This document shows, piece after piece, positions 17,897-27,923 of a DNA stretch of 64,000 nt (its first letter is position 1; each line of letters opens with the position of its first letter). The notes beneath the pieces are model-generated. The model had not been told where the DNA came from, made no database searches, and was given only the letters and a program-made list of their open reading frames with translations. Where the stretch lies: the NCBI GenBank assembly GCA_003212695.1, contig QCPC01000001.1:114709-178708 (forward strand), written 5' to 3'. This DNA comes from Prochlorococcus sp. AG-436-C13. GTDB lineage: Bacteria > Cyanobacteriota > Cyanobacteriia > PCC-6307 > Cyanobiaceae. The position numbers were made by a program, and so were the translations under genes.

Positions 17897-18979
17897 ATGC
17901 ATATTTTTGCCTCGATTTCAGTATTAGCTCTCTTGATTTTCTTCCACGAAGCTGGACATTTTCTTGCTGCAACAATTCAAGGGATTAAAGTAAGTGGATT
18001 TTCAATAGGTTTTGGCCCAGCAATTATAGAAAAAGAATTTAAAGGTGTAACTTATTCCCTCAGAGCTTTACCTCTCGGAGGATTCGTTTCATTCCCAGAT
18101 GATGAAAAAAATAGTGATGTTTCCAAAGATGACCCTAATCTTCTTTCTAATAGACCAATATCTCAACGTTTATTTGTTATTTCTGCTGGAGTAATTGCAA
18201 ATCTTTTAATTGCTTGGATTGTTTTATGCGGACAAGCCACATTCATAGGTCTGCCAAATCAAACCAATCCTGGAGTACTAATTATTGATGTCCAACAAAA
18301 GCAAGCAGCTGCATTATCTGGACTAACAGCTGGAGACCAGATAATAAGCATTAATGGAATCAATCTGGGGACAGGTCAAGAAGCAGTAGAATCAATGGTC
18401 AAAAAGATTCAAAAGTCACCAGATACAACTTTATCAATTGAGAAAAGCTCAAATGGTATTACAGAAATAGTAAAACTCACCCCAACAGAATATTTAGGAA
18501 ATGGCAAAATAGGGGCCCAATTGCAAGTTAATTTTGACGGCAGTATGGTTTCAGCAAAAAGTTTTTCAGAGGTTTTTAATTACACCAATTCAAAGTTTTC
18601 TAATTTACTAATAAAAACAATCGAAGGCTATAAAAGCCTTTTTACAAATTTTAGTTCTACATCAAAACAACTTAGCGGGCCTGTGAAGATAGTCGAACTA
18701 GGGGCACAACTTTCTGATCAGGGAGCATCAGGATTAATTCTTTTTGCAGCATTAATATCTATTAACCTTGCTGTATTGAACTCACTACCATTACCACTTC
18801 TTGATGGGGGACAGTTTACTCTAATAATTATTGAAGCCCTCAGAGGAAGGCCAATTCCAGAGAAAATACAACTTTGGTTTATGCAATCTGGTTTTGTTCT
18901 TTTAGTAGGACTGAGCATTGTACTGATAATTCGTGATACAGCTCAATTAGAGATTTTTAAGCAATTTGCCAACAGATAA
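17897..18979 (+). CDS. rseP: site-2 zinc metalloprotease RseP family
   Basis: A 360-residue intramembrane protease that cleaves membrane-bound regulators, such as anti-sigma factors, within the bilayer. The first helix carries the zinc-binding HEAGH motif (residues 17-21). A PDZ domain follows at about residues 120-195 (AALSGLTAGDQIISINGI). The third-ligand motif NSLPLPLLDGG lies near residue 297, with a last helix at the C-terminus. It has a single PDZ domain, as in cyanobacterial members. It is probably co-transcribed with serS and rpsN. Confidence 0.94.
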   Translation: MHIFASISVLALLIFFHEAGHFLAATIQGIKVSGFSIGFGPAIIEKEFKGVTYSLRALPLGGFVSFPDDEKNSDVSKDDPNLLSNRPISQRLFVISAGVIANLLIAWIVLCGQATFIGLPNQTNPGVLIIDVQQKQAAALSGLTAGDQIISINGINLGTGQEAVESMVKKIQKSPDTTLSIEKSSNGITEIVKLTPTEYLGNGKIGAQLQVNFDGSMVSAKSFSEVFNYTNSKFSNLLIKTIEGYKSLFTNFSSTSKQLSGPVKIVELGAQLSDQGASGLILFAALISINLAVLNSLPLPLLDGGQFTLIIIEALRGRPIPEKIQLWFMQSGFVLLVGLSIVLIIRDTAQLEIFKQFANR

Positions 18980-19037
18980 CACAAAGTTAAAGGGTTAGGG
19001 AGTAAAATCTATGGATTAATAAAAAAAGAAGGAGTAC

Positions 19038-19340
19038 ATGGCCAAAAAATCAATGATAGCCAGAGATGTTAAGCGTAAAAAGCTAGTTGAACGCTATGCA
19101 TCTAAGCGCAAAAGTTTATTAGATCAATTCAATTCTGCAAAGGACCCTATGGAACGTTTGGAAATCCATAGAAAAATACAAGCCCTACCAAGGAATAGTG
19201 CTCCAAGTAGGATGAGAAATCGTTGTTGGGCAACTGGAAAACCTAGAGGTGTTTACAGGGACTTTGGCCTATGCCGCAACCAATTGAGGGAAAGAGCTCA
19301 CAAGGGGCAACTACCTGGAGTAGTTAAATCAAGTTGGTAA
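19038..19340 (+). CDS. rpsN: 30S ribosomal protein S14
   Basis: A 100-residue S14 of the long, zinc-free type used by cyanobacteria: [20 protein letters not shown] start, then [20 protein letters not shown] and the terminal [27 protein letters not shown] block. The paired CxxC zinc motifs of short S14 are missing. A purine-rich GAAGGAG lies 8 bases before the ATG. The following 191-base leader before pnp has no clear terminator. Confidence 0.96.
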   Translation: MAKKSMIARDVKRKKLVERYASKRKSLLDQFNSAKDPMERLEIHRKIQALPRNSAPSRMRNRCWATGKPRGVYRDFGLCRNQLRERAHKGQLPGVVKSSW

Positions 19341-19531
19341 ATAGGGAAATCAAGAATTTACTTTGAATACAAAAAACATTTTTTTCTATCAAATACTAGT
19401 CCAGCAAAAGCTTTGAGCGGAAAACGGCTTCTATTAACTTTTCAGAAAAAACAGTAATTGCGTAATTAATAAGCACGAAGTGCCTATCAGATGCAAGAAT
19501 GTAGGTAGATAAAAAGACATAAGCAAACAAA

Positions 19532-21700
19532 GTGCAAGGTCAGACAACGTCGGTCTCTTTCGATGGTCGGGAAATACGGCTTACCACAGGGAGATATGCA
19601 CCACAAGCAGGTGGTTCAGTATTAATCGAGTGCGGTGACACTTCTGTTCTCGTTACCGCAACACAGGGACAAGGCAGAGAAGGAGTTGATTTCCTGCCTC
19701 TTAGTTGTGATTACGAAGAACGACTTTATGCCGCAGGAAGGATTCCTGGCAGTTTTATGAGACGTGAAGGACGTCCTCCAGAAAGAGCAACTTTGATTTC
19801 TAGACTTATAGATAGACCTCTTCGGCCACTTTTTCCTAGCTGGATGAGAGATGAAATACAAGTTGTTGCAACTTGCCTTTCTTTAGATGAACGGGTACCT
19901 GCTGATGTTCTTGCAGTAACTGGATCTTCTATGGCTACACTCTTAGCCGGGATACCTTTTCATGGGCCAATGGCTGCAGTCAGAGTGGGGCTACTAGGTG
20001 ATGACTTTGTCTTAAATCCAAGTTTTAGAGAAATAGAAAGAGGAGATCTAGATCTAGTAATTGCAGGTACACCAGATGGTGTTGTTATGGTTGAAGCAGG
20101 CTCTAATCAACTTTCAGAGCAAGATGTTATTGAAGCCATAGACTTTGGCTATGAAGCAGTTAACGAATTAATTAAAGCTCAAGAGTCTATTTTAAAAGAT
20201 TCAGGAATAACCCAAATAAAACCAGTCAATCAGGAAATCGATCAAACTATTCCTGCCTATTTGGAAAAAAATTGTACAAAGCCTATTAGTTCGCTACTAA
20301 AAGAATTCAAACTAACTAAAGAAGAGCGAGACAACAAACTGGAAGAAATTAAAACCAATTGTGCAGAAAAAATTGACGCTTTAAAAGATGACAACGCAGT
20401 AAAAAAATTAATATCAACAAACTCAAAATTATTAGGCTCAAGCTTTAAATCTCTCACTAAAAAACTTATGAGAGAACAAATCATAAAAGACGGCAAAAGA
20501 GTAGATGGAAGAGCATTAGATGAAGTTAGAGAAATTTCAGCAGAAGCTGGGGTCCTTCCCAAAAGAGTTCATGGTTCAGGTCTCTTCCAGAGAGGCTTAA
20601 CACAGGTTCTTTCAACAGCAACGCTAGGCACACCAAGTGATGCTCAAGAAATGGATGATTTAAACCCTAGTCCAGACAAGACTTATATTCATCACTACAA
20701 TTTTCCGCCATACTCTGTTGGCGAAACAAGGCCAATGAGAACTCCTGGGCGGCGAGAAGTAGGGCATGGAGCACTTGCTGAAAGGGCAATTATTCCTGTA
20801 CTTCCTCCAAAAGAATCATTCCCTTATGTTTTGAGAGTTGTGAGTGAAGTGCTTAGTTCAAATGGTTCGACTTCCATGGGTTCTGTCTGTGGAAGTACTA
20901 TTGCATTGCTTGATGCAGGTGTTCCCCTGAAAGCTCCTGTAAGTGGAGCCGCAATGGGCCTCATAAAGGAAGGTTCAGAAGTCAAGATACTCACTGATAT
21001 TCAAGGAATTGAAGATTTTTTAGGAGATATGGACTTCAAAGTAGCAGGAACAGAAAAAGGTATTACGGCCTTACAAATGGACATGAAAATAACTGGCTTA
21101 CCTGTAAAAACTATTGGAGAAGCAATAAATCAAGCAAAACCAGCAAGAACTCATATTCTTGAAAAAATGGTAGAGGCAATTGACAAACCAAATGAAAATC
21201 TATCTCCTCATGCACCAAGACTTCTAAGCTTCAGAATTGACCCTGAGTTAATTGGCACGGTTATAGGTCCTGGAGGAAGAACAATAAAAGGAATAACTGA
21301 AAGAACAAATACAAAAATAGATATCGAAGATGGAGGCATAGTAACTATCGCTTCTCACGATGGTGTTGCTGCGGAAGAAGCGCAGAAAATTATTGAAGGA
21401 CTAACAAGAAAGGTTCATGAAGGTGAGGTGTTTACAGGCTCAATAACTCGAATAATTCCTATCGGTGCCTTTGTTGAAATACTTCCAGGTAAAGAAGGAA
21501 TGATTCATATATCTCAGTTATCTGAAGCCAGAGTCGAGAAAGTTGAAGATGTCGTAAAAGTAGGAGATGAGGTGACTGTCAGAGTTAGAGAAATAGATAA
21601 TCGTGGGAGAATAAACCTCACATTGAGAGGCATTCCTCAAAATGGAGATATGCAATACTACCCTCAGCCAACACCTACCCCTGTTGCCCCTTTAATGTAA
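19532..21700 (+). CDS. pnp: polyribonucleotide nucleotidyltransferase (PNPase)
   Basis: A 722-residue phosphorolytic 3'-5' exoribonuclease, also acting as the poly(A)-like tail polymerase in cyanobacteria. Domain order: RNase PH1 (residues about 10-140), helical linker, RNase PH2 (about 325-465, with [23 protein letters not shown] and the catalytic-core [18 protein letters not shown]), KH (about 560-615, [13 protein letters not shown]) and S1 (about 628-695, [22 protein letters not shown]). The start is GTG 19532. The 191-base leader could carry autoregulatory structure, as known in E. coli, but I cannot show it. Confidence 0.97.
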   Translation: MQGQTTSVSFDGREIRLTTGRYAPQAGGSVLIECGDTSVLVTATQGQGREGVDFLPLSCDYEERLYAAGRIPGSFMRREGRPPERATLISRLIDRPLRPLFPSWMRDEIQVVATCLSLDERVPADVLAVTGSSMATLLAGIPFHGPMAAVRVGLLGDDFVLNPSFREIERGDLDLVIAGTPDGVVMVEAGSNQLSEQDVIEAIDFGYEAVNELIKAQESILKDSGITQIKPVNQEIDQTIPAYLEKNCTKPISSLLKEFKLTKEERDNKLEEIKTNCAEKIDALKDDNAVKKLISTNSKLLGSSFKSLTKKLMREQIIKDGKRVDGRALDEVREISAEAGVLPKRVHGSGLFQRGLTQVLSTATLGTPSDAQEMDDLNPSPDKTYIHHYNFPPYSVGETRPMRTPGRREVGHGALAERAIIPVLPPKESFPYVLRVVSEVLSSNGSTSMGSVCGSTIALLDAGVPLKAPVSGAAMGLIKEGSEVKILTDIQGIEDFLGDMDFKVAGTEKGITALQMDMKITGLPVKTIGEAINQAKPARTHILEKMVEAIDKPNENLSPHAPRLLSFRIDPELIGTVIGPGGRTIKGITERTNTKIDIEDGGIVTIASHDGVAAEEAQKIIEGLTRKVHEGEVFTGSITRIIPIGAFVEILPGKEGMIHISQLSEARVEKVEDVVKVGDEVTVRVREIDNRGRINLTLRGIPQNGDMQYYPQPTPTPVAPLM

Positions 21701-21721
21701 AAAGCTATATGTAAAAGTTTT

Positions 21722-22639
21722 CTAAACAGGAAAAGTAGGGTCAATTACTGATAATTCATTTTCTATATGCTTGCAAAGATTTTCATGATCTTTGCCGTGG
21801 CTTGCTATTAAACATCCCCACTGATGTAAATCACCAGTGTTATAAGAAAGTCTTTTCATATTTGCATGCGTAAAGCTTCCCCCAGCAGCATTAAGCACTG
21901 CTTCAGGAGCAGCCATATCCCAATCTTTTGGGGCTGTACTACCTGACAAAGAAACGTAGAAATCAGCCTCACCTTTAAGAATTTTCGCAACCTTACAACC
22001 AACACTGCCAACTTTTTTCTTTTCTAAGAAAGGAATAGATCCTATTAATTTATCAAGGTTCTCATCTCTATGACTCCTAGTAGTCACTAGAGTCATTTCA
22101 GATATTTTATTACTCTCACTAAAAGTGACAGGTTTTTTGTTTCCTATTCTGTCTTCACACCAAGCACCTGAGCCTTCTATTCCAATCCAAAGTTCATCTA
22201 ATTCTGGTATTAAAACTAATCCTAGAACTGGGACATTAAATTTAAGCAACGCCAAATGAACAGCATATTCACCAGTACCCTTAAGAAAATCTTTTGTACC
22301 GTCAAGAGGGTCTAAAATCCATATCCATTGATTGTCAACTGGGGGTGACCCATTTACAAGTTCCTCCTTTGAATTCTCCTCACTAATCATGGTCCATGAA
22401 GCAGAAGGGAAGCTATTATTCAAACCATCAAGCAACCAACTATTTACAGCGAGATCTGCAGCAGAAACAGGACCATCTCCTCCATCTTGCACACTTAAGG
22501 CTTGAGGAAATCCATATGGTGGTTTTTTCCCTTTGGAATATGCCTTCAATATATCTGCAGCACCCCAACTAAGGGAACGTAGTTTTCTCAATAAATCATC
22601 CAATTCAAGCTCATTAGGAAGTTCGAACTCTTTTTTCAT
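21722..22639 (-). CDS. cysQ: 3'(2'),5'-bisphosphate nucleotidase, CysQ family
   Basis: A 305-residue member of the inositol-monophosphatase superfamily, hydrolysing PAP left by sulfation reactions to AMP. The metal-site motif WILDPLDGTKDF, the preceding ISEEN glutamate and the second site KDWDMAAPEAVLNAAGG are complete. The start ATG at 22637-22639 is only one base from the rsmI ATG on the other strand, so their promoters must lie inside each other's coding region. Removing PAP would support the sulfotransferase activity predicted in the island downstream. Confidence 0.92.
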   Translation of the reverse strand: MKKEFELPNELELDDLLRKLRSLSWGAADILKAYSKGKKPPYGFPQALSVQDGGDGPVSAADLAVNSWLLDGLNNSFPSASWTMISEENSKEELVNGSPPVDNQWIWILDPLDGTKDFLKGTGEYAVHLALLKFNVPVLGLVLIPELDELWIGIEGSGAWCEDRIGNKKPVTFSESNKISEMTLVTTRSHRDENLDKLIGSIPFLEKKKVGSVGCKVAKILKGEADFYVSLSGSTAPKDWDMAAPEAVLNAAGGSFTHANMKRLSYNTGDLHQWGCLIASHGKDHENLCKHIENELSVIDPTFPV

Positions 22640-22640
22640 A

Positions 22641-23528
22641 ATGGATACAAAAACTGATTACATTTCAAAAAAGCAATTTGGGCCTTCTGCAGGTGTTCTT
22701 TATTTAATAGGAACTCCAATAGGTAATCTTGGAGATTTTTCACCTAGGGCCAAACACCTCCTTTCAAACGTATCAGTTATTGCATGTGAAGACACTAGAT
22801 ACAGCGGACAACTTCTTAAAAAGTTCCAAATCAAAGCCAATCTTATAAGCTTTCACAAACATAATAACTTCGAAAAGATTCCAAAGCTTCTTAATTTGCT
22901 CAAAAAAGGTGAGATTATTGCTTTGATAACTGATGCAGGACTTCCCGGTATTAGTGACCCTGGCGAAGATTTAGTAAAAGCAACCATAAAAGCCGGCCAT
23001 AAAGTCATTTGCATCCCAGGGCCTTGTGCAGCTACAACTGCACTGGTAGCAAGTGGTCTACCCACACAAAGATTTTGTTTTGAAGGCTTTCTTCCTACTA
23101 AATCAAAAGATCGCAAATCAATTTTAAATGTTATTTCTCAAGAGGAGAGGACCACAATTATCTATGAATCGCCTCATAAACTAATAAAACTTCTCGAAGA
23201 TTTATCTCACGTTTGCGGGGAAGAAAGACCTTTACAAGTTGCTAGAGAGCTTACAAAAATTCATGAAGAACAAGTCGGTTCAACTATTGGTGAAGTGTTG
23301 AAGCATTTTTCAGAGAACAAGCCAAGAGGGGAATTTACGCTAGTTTTAGGTGGTGCCTATAAAGAGATAGAAGAAAAGAGCGTTTCTGAATTAATAAAAA
23401 AAATAAACTTACTACAAACTAAAGGTCAAAGTAAAAGTGATGCTATCAAAGCAATTGCTAATGAAACTGGATGCTCTAAAAACTTTCTTTATTCTCTAAT
23501 GCATGAAAAAGATGACAGTTATACTTAA
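22641..23528 (+). CDS. rsmI: 16S rRNA C1402 2'-O-methyltransferase RsmI
   Basis: A 295-residue tetrapyrrole-methylase-fold enzyme that 2'-O-methylates C1402 in the decoding centre. The motif GVLYLIGTPIGNLGDFSPRA, the IACEDTRYSG loop, DAGLPGISDPG and IPGPCAATTALVASGLP are all diagnostic. I use ATG 22641 (MDTKTDYISKKQF); an upstream extension would run through the cysQ start on the other strand and is unlikely. The C-terminal helical domain (KGQSKSDAIKAIA) is present. Confidence 0.95.
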   Translation: MDTKTDYISKKQFGPSAGVLYLIGTPIGNLGDFSPRAKHLLSNVSVIACEDTRYSGQLLKKFQIKANLISFHKHNNFEKIPKLLNLLKKGEIIALITDAGLPGISDPGEDLVKATIKAGHKVICIPGPCAATTALVASGLPTQRFCFEGFLPTKSKDRKSILNVISQEERTTIIYESPHKLIKLLEDLSHVCGEERPLQVARELTKIHEEQVGSTIGEVLKHFSENKPRGEFTLVLGGAYKEIEEKSVSELIKKINLLQTKGQSKSDAIKAIANETGCSKNFLYSLMHEKDDSYT

Positions 23529-23569
23529 AGTAAGATCAAAATGATTTAAGTTGTAAAATTATTTCAGCA

Positions 23570-23803
23570 ATGATCAGAAAACTACTTATATCATCACTAA
23601 CTCTTGCTAATAGTTCCCTACTAATCTTAATGTTATTAATGGGTTCACAAAATCTAAATGAAAGGCATAGCTTAAATCTGGGTATAACATCTACTGAGAG
23701 TTTACCTTCTGGATTTTTAATCGGAATATCTATAGTATTAGGCTCATTAAGTGGTGGCATGACAACATTATTTATTATGCCATCACAAAAAAATAATTTC
23801 TAG
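23570..23803 (+). CDS. small LapA-like (DUF1049) membrane protein
   Basis: A 77-residue protein with two hydrophobic helices (about residues 6-26 and 48-70) separated by the NLNERHSLNLG segment, the pattern of LapA/DUF1049 proteins, in which a QN dipeptide after helix 1 is typical (GSQNLNE here). Members sit in the inner membrane and may help assemble lipopolysaccharide machinery. It follows rsmI by 41 bases on the same strand. A 74-residue frame on the other strand over the same bases lacks these features. Confidence 0.6.
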   Translation: MIRKLLISSLTLANSSLLILMLLMGSQNLNERHSLNLGITSTESLPSGFLIGISIVLGSLSGGMTTLFIMPSQKNNF

Positions 23804-23809
23804 AACATA

Positions 23810-24517
23810 TTATTTATCCAAAGCAATTAAAGATTCATCTATTATTAATCTTGTAATACCTTTAGCAAGCAAGTATGAAGATGAGATCAAAAAAACATTT
23901 GAATTAGGTACTTTAAGAACCCTTTGATTCCTTGAGCAATTCTTTTTAGCAACTCTTTGACTTGAATATAAACAAATTGCCAACCTGGATTGATCTTTTT
24001 CTGAAAGAAAACTCCATTCTGGAAAATCTTTGAGAGGCTTAAACTCAAGTTCAGTTCTTTTATCAATTAGCATATATACAGTTGGAGGTAAAGAATTATT
24101 CTCCAATGGTACGCATGCAACTTCTTTTTGTTCATCACAAAAAGGATCTAAAGTTAATGGTGCAATTTCCATAAATTCACCAGAACCATTTAATAAGTCT
24201 TGACTAGCAATTTCTTTCTCTAATACACCATGATCTTTAGAAATCTTACTTAAATGGTTAAACGCAGAGGAATTTTCTAACGCGTCTTTTTCTAGTTCTT
24301 GTGACTTGCTAGAAGTATCTTTTTTTAAAGAGCGTACCTTGCCTTTTCGTCCCTTTAAGAATTTAAGATATTCGTCTTCAGTTAAAAACGATTTTACGGC
24401 TCTAGTAATTGTGCTAGGAGTACAGCCAAACTCTTTCGAAAGAATGGTTAGTGATTTTCCTGAACAAAAACCCTCCAATATCCTTTTCTTTAAAATCTCC
24501 GTGAGTTTCTTGGCCAC
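23810..24517 (-). CDS. helix-turn-helix protein, function unknown
   Basis: A 235-residue protein. Residues about 8-45 (ILKKRILEGFCSGKSLTIL, then SKEFGCTPSTITRAV) form a resolvase/transposase-like helix-turn-helix, suggesting DNA binding. A Lys/Ser-rich linker (residues 50-105) leads to an unfamiliar C-terminal domain with VYMLIDKRTELEFKPL and a basic KKNCSRNQRVLKV segment. Such HTH proteins recur in marine picocyanobacteria without a known role. The start is a GTG at 24515-24517. It marks the edge between the core run and the AT-rich island. Confidence 0.7.
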   Translation of the reverse strand: MAKKLTEILKKRILEGFCSGKSLTILSKEFGCTPSTITRAVKSFLTEDEYLKFLKGRKGKVRSLKKDTSSKSQELEKDALENSSAFNHLSKISKDHGVLEKEIASQDLLNGSGEFMEIAPLTLDPFCDEQKEVACVPLENNSLPPTVYMLIDKRTELEFKPLKDFPEWSFLSEKDQSRLAICLYSSQRVAKKNCSRNQRVLKVPNSNVFLISSSYLLAKGITRLIIDESLIALDK

Positions 24518-25209
24518 AAAATTTTGAACTGCAACTATACAAACTTACTTTGTCACATCTCTGGATGAGGTAAATATGAAGAACAGCAAGTCAAGCTAAA
24601 TTAAAAATCATGAGAAAAATCTCATAAATTTTAGGTAGCCTACTTAAATGAATAATCATGGTTGTCAGAATCAAGCAATTTTCTTTTAAATTTAGGAATA
24701 CAGCTTCGAGTTAACTAAATCTTAACAAGGTGTTTATAGGCTTTAAAAGTTTTACAGGGACGCTGCTTTTATAATGTTCAAAAGCCAATTCAAATAAGGT
24801 TGGCAAGATAACTTAAATCCAAGCAAATCAAAAAGTCATGATGGAGTAAGTAATAGCTTCTAAAATACAAGTCCAGAACTGATAGAAATTATAAGAATAG
24901 AGCTAATGGTTTATTCTAATCTTTGACAGGAAGGCTTGATCACTTAGCGATTTCAAAAAATAAACAATGAAGGTACAACTACTTTCTTCATAGAGCTGGG
25001 ATATGATATATAAACATAAGCAATCTTAAGAGGCACATAGCTATTATCTATTGTTCTTAGCTGTTAGTCACCAACTTTTATTTTAGATTTTAAGAAATAT
25101 GAGAAAAAATATTGGCTTACGAAATTTAAATAAAAAGACTGAATTTCAGAAAGAACATTCTACCTATTTCATTTTTTAGTAATAACAAATATTATATTTT
25201 TTTATGCCA
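24518..25209. other. 692-base AT-rich spacer at the island edge
   Basis: No coding frame I can support. A six-base hairpin (ATGAGA-AAAA-TCTCAT, 24610-24625) is visible but lacks a following T-run. A TATAAT hexamer occurs in TTTTATAATG near 24769-24777, without a clear upstream box. No tRNA or recognisable RNA gene is present. The gap separates the core run from the methylphosphonate synthase gene. Confidence 0.5.
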
Positions 25210-26589
25210 TCAATACCATTCTTGCAATTCAGTAATGACTCTGGGAGGCTCTGCTAAAGTTGAAAGTTCTTTTTGAGCGGCTAAATTCATTGAGCCCGAA
25301 ATCCCTACACAAAATAAATTAGATTTACCTCTAGATGGATTACCCAATGCAAATTGAATAAAAGGTTTTAAATAAATTGAATCATATGGGTAAAGTTTTT
25401 TCTTATATATCTTATCCTTATATTTATACTCTAAGTTAATCTCAGACTTTCCAAAATTAATCATATATGTATGTAGTGACCTTTTTATAGGGTAAGAGAT
25501 ATCTGTTTCAGTGCATAAAACCTCTATAATTGAACCCTTAAGAAATGGCATTTTTGAGGTTTTTGCACATTGATGTATTAAATATCTTGGATTCTCAATA
25601 GATGGATATGAATGAGGCTTAGTACTAGAATTATAGTTCAAAACCATATCATCTTCTTCTCTATATTCAGGGAAAACCAAATCAGAAACTTCGACTTTTA
25701 AAATAGAAGATAGCACTTCATATTCATAGGAGGTTATTGCTGTATCAGTGGAAATGATTTTATAGATATCTAACTTTTTATCAAATGATTTTAAAAGCTT
25801 GTCTATTGAGTCTAAAGAATGAATATCATTAAAAATATATTGTTTAAGTAATTGAATACTTGCCTCATTCTTACTTCTAAAATTTAGAATAAAATTTTTC
25901 AACAACTCTGGTCCAAGAGCATATGCCTCTCTTTGAGCTCTAGAGACCTCTCCACCGTTTGTACAGGCAACAATATAAGCCAATTCATTTGCATCTCTTG
26001 TTGTAAAACTATGCTTTAGAAATGGAGTTATATAGTTTGAATCTCTTGTTTGCATTTTTGTACAGTGATTTATACCATTAATATCTTCCCAATAAAAATT
26101 AACTGGTCCAACAAACAAGCCAAATTGATGAAGGTTATGTCCTTTATTTAAAACCATATCAGGATTGTATGGATCAAAATCATTTACTTCCCTTAGCATT
26201 AATATCCATTCAGGCTTAAACAAACATAATCGAGACATTGCAGTATCACGATATTCATAATATGGTTTCAATTCACCACTCTTACTTTTTCTATTAAAAA
26301 CTCTTCTTGACTTATAAGATGCAGAAGATCCCATATATCTAATACCATTAATTGTGTCATCCTTAAGTAGATATAACTGTTTACCATCTATTGGATAAAA
26401 ATCAGATAACCGATCGATAAATCTAAATGTTGTTTCTTCATCCTTCTTACCTTCAATTATATCTTTTAAATCTTTTAAAGGCACTTCTAATTCCTTTGCT
26501 GCACTCTCAGTAGTTCGTTTTAAATCATTCAGTTCGCATCTAATCCTGCTGCCAACTGCTTTAAGATATTTATGCATTTCATCATTCAT
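25210..26589 (-). CDS. mpnS: methylphosphonate synthase
   Basis: A 459-residue protein of the HEPD/MpnS non-heme iron oxygenase family, which converts 2-hydroxyethylphosphonate with O2 to methylphosphonate plus CO2 or formate-level products. Residues about 8-50 form a helix-turn-helix-like unit (AVGSRIRCELNDLKRTT), as in the family; two cupin-like domains follow. His151 and Gln155 (NKGHNLHQFG) and His193 (PFLKHSFTTRDANEL) have the same spacing, 4 and 42 residues, as MpnS His148/Gln152/His190. Position 187 is Ile, where HEPD has its Glu ligand. This favours MpnS over HEPD. It is 23 bases downstream of the PEP mutase gene and probably co-transcribed. Confidence 0.85.
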   Translation of the reverse strand: MNDEMHKYLKAVGSRIRCELNDLKRTTESAAKELEVPLKDLKDIIEGKKDEETTFRFIDRLSDFYPIDGKQLYLLKDDTINGIRYMGSSASYKSRRVFNRKSKSGELKPYYEYRDTAMSRLCLFKPEWILMLREVNDFDPYNPDMVLNKGHNLHQFGLFVGPVNFYWEDINGINHCTKMQTRDSNYITPFLKHSFTTRDANELAYIVACTNGGEVSRAQREAYALGPELLKNFILNFRSKNEASIQLLKQYIFNDIHSLDSIDKLLKSFDKKLDIYKIISTDTAITSYEYEVLSSILKVEVSDLVFPEYREEDDMVLNYNSSTKPHSYPSIENPRYLIHQCAKTSKMPFLKGSIIEVLCTETDISYPIKRSLHTYMINFGKSEINLEYKYKDKIYKKKLYPYDSIYLKPFIQFALGNPSRGKSNLFCVGISGSMNLAAQKELSTLAEPPRVITELQEWY

Positions 26590-26612
26590 ATAAAAAAGAA
26601 TCTATATAATCA

Positions 26613-27923
26613 TTATACATCTGGGATGAGATTTAGTATTTCTTTAATAGACATAAGATCAGCGTCACATTCAAGCGACCTACCATTATCTAATATAGAC
26701 TTGGCAGTACGCACCATTGCAGGATAAGCACTTCTAAGTAGTTGATTAGCATAAATAACTATGTTTACACCCATTTCCTCTAGCTCATTTTCGTAAATAC
26801 TATTAAAGCTAGAAGGTACTACAACTAAAGGGGGCCTGTTATCTATTTCTTTATACTTAATACAAAAACCTCTTATTTCTTCTGGAGATTTTCTTCGACT
26901 ATGTATCATTATCCCATCAGCACCAGATTTTATATATGCTTTAGCTCTAGAAAGTGCGTCATCTAAGCCTTTCTCTAAAATTAGAGATTCAATTCTTGCA
27001 ATAACCATAAAATCATTACTAATAGTGGATTTTTTACCAATCTCAATCTTTTTACAGAAGTCATCGATTTCCTCCTGAAACTGCTCTACATCTGTGCCAA
27101 ATAATGAATTTCTTTTTAAACCTTTTTTATCCTCAATAATACATGCAGAAATACCCACCCTTTCTAAGGTATTTATTAAATAAGGAAAATGTTCTAATTT
27201 ACCTCCTGTATCAGCATCGAAAATAATTGGCTTAGTACTTACATCCATAACATCCCTTATAGTATTTAATCTGGAAGTAATATCAACCAATTCAGTGTCA
27301 GGCTTTCCTTTGGCTGTTGATTCTGTAAGACTTGACATCCACAAGAAATCAAATTCTTTTTGTATACCATTTATATTGCAAGAGGTAGTTTCACCTATCA
27401 ATGAAGTCAACCCATTATGCACATCAATGCCTCTAATCAAAGGCTTATTTTCAAGATATTTCTTTAATCTAGATAATCTGAAATCCACACTAACTCCTGC
27501 TGATAATATAGATTTTGAGATCGATGTTGAAGATATATCTTTTGTGTAATCTGGTTCGATAACCCTACCACCAATTTGTTTCATAGCTTCAATAACTCTT
27601 TTTCTAGCTTCTTTCTGCACGCCATTCTTCCAATCAGATCCATGGACAAAAATATCTGGCTTATATTTTTGAATAGCTTCTACAAAATCAAGCTGATCTT
27701 GAGGTACAACTTCTTTAACACCTTTTATATTTGAAATTATCTTGTATCTTTCATCATAAGATAACAAGGGAAGTCTTTTATAAGAGGCAGCTGACTTGTC
27801 TGTCATTAAACCAACAATTACGTCACCATATGTTTTAGCAATATTTATTATATTTATATGCCCATGATGAATATAATCTGCAACCATAGGCACGTAAATT
27901 AATTTTTCTTTCTGTTCATTCAT
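26613..27923 (-). CDS. aepX: cytidylyltransferase / phosphoenolpyruvate mutase fusion
   Basis: A 436-residue bifunctional protein. Residues about 8-140 are a nucleotidyltransferase of the TagD/GCT type with a HxGH site (HHGH, 19-22) and the closing SSTSISKSI motif. Residues about 160-436 are PEP mutase, making phosphonopyruvate from PEP: the DADTGG metal motif (237-242) and the diagnostic EDKKGLKRNS loop (264-273) are intact, as is VIYANQLLRSAYPAM. This resembles AepX proteins of phosphonate-glycan producers. The N-terminal domain suggests CTP activation of a phosphonate or alcohol, but its substrate is unproven. Start ATG 27921-27923. Confidence 0.93.
   Translation of the reverse strand: MNEQKEKLIYVPMVADYIHHGHINIINIAKTYGDVIVGLMTDKSAASYKRLPLLSYDERYKIISNIKGVKEVVPQDQLDFVEAIQKYKPDIFVHGSDWKNGVQKEARKRVIEAMKQIGGRVIEPDYTKDISSTSISKSILSAGVSVDFRLSRLKKYLENKPLIRGIDVHNGLTSLIGETTSCNINGIQKEFDFLWMSSLTESTAKGKPDTELVDITSRLNTIRDVMDVSTKPIIFDADTGGKLEHFPYLINTLERVGISACIIEDKKGLKRNSLFGTDVEQFQEEIDDFCKKIEIGKKSTISNDFMVIARIESLILEKGLDDALSRAKAYIKSGADGIMIHSRRKSPEEIRGFCIKYKEIDNRPPLVVVPSSFNSIYENELEEMGVNIVIYANQLLRSAYPAMVRTAKSILDNGRSLECDADLMSIKEILNLIPDV

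Noticed and set aside
23536..23760. 74-residue - strand frame opposite the LapA-like gene
   Set aside because: The + strand frame has two membrane helices and sits in order after rsmI; the - strand frame has no recognisable features.
24610..24625. Six-base hairpin as a terminator
   Set aside because: Short stem, no following T-run, and not at a gene end on a fitting strand.
25210..26589. Annotation as hydroxyethylphosphonate dioxygenase (HEPD)
   Set aside because: Gln155 and Ile187 replace the HEPD Glu ligand, matching MpnS instead.
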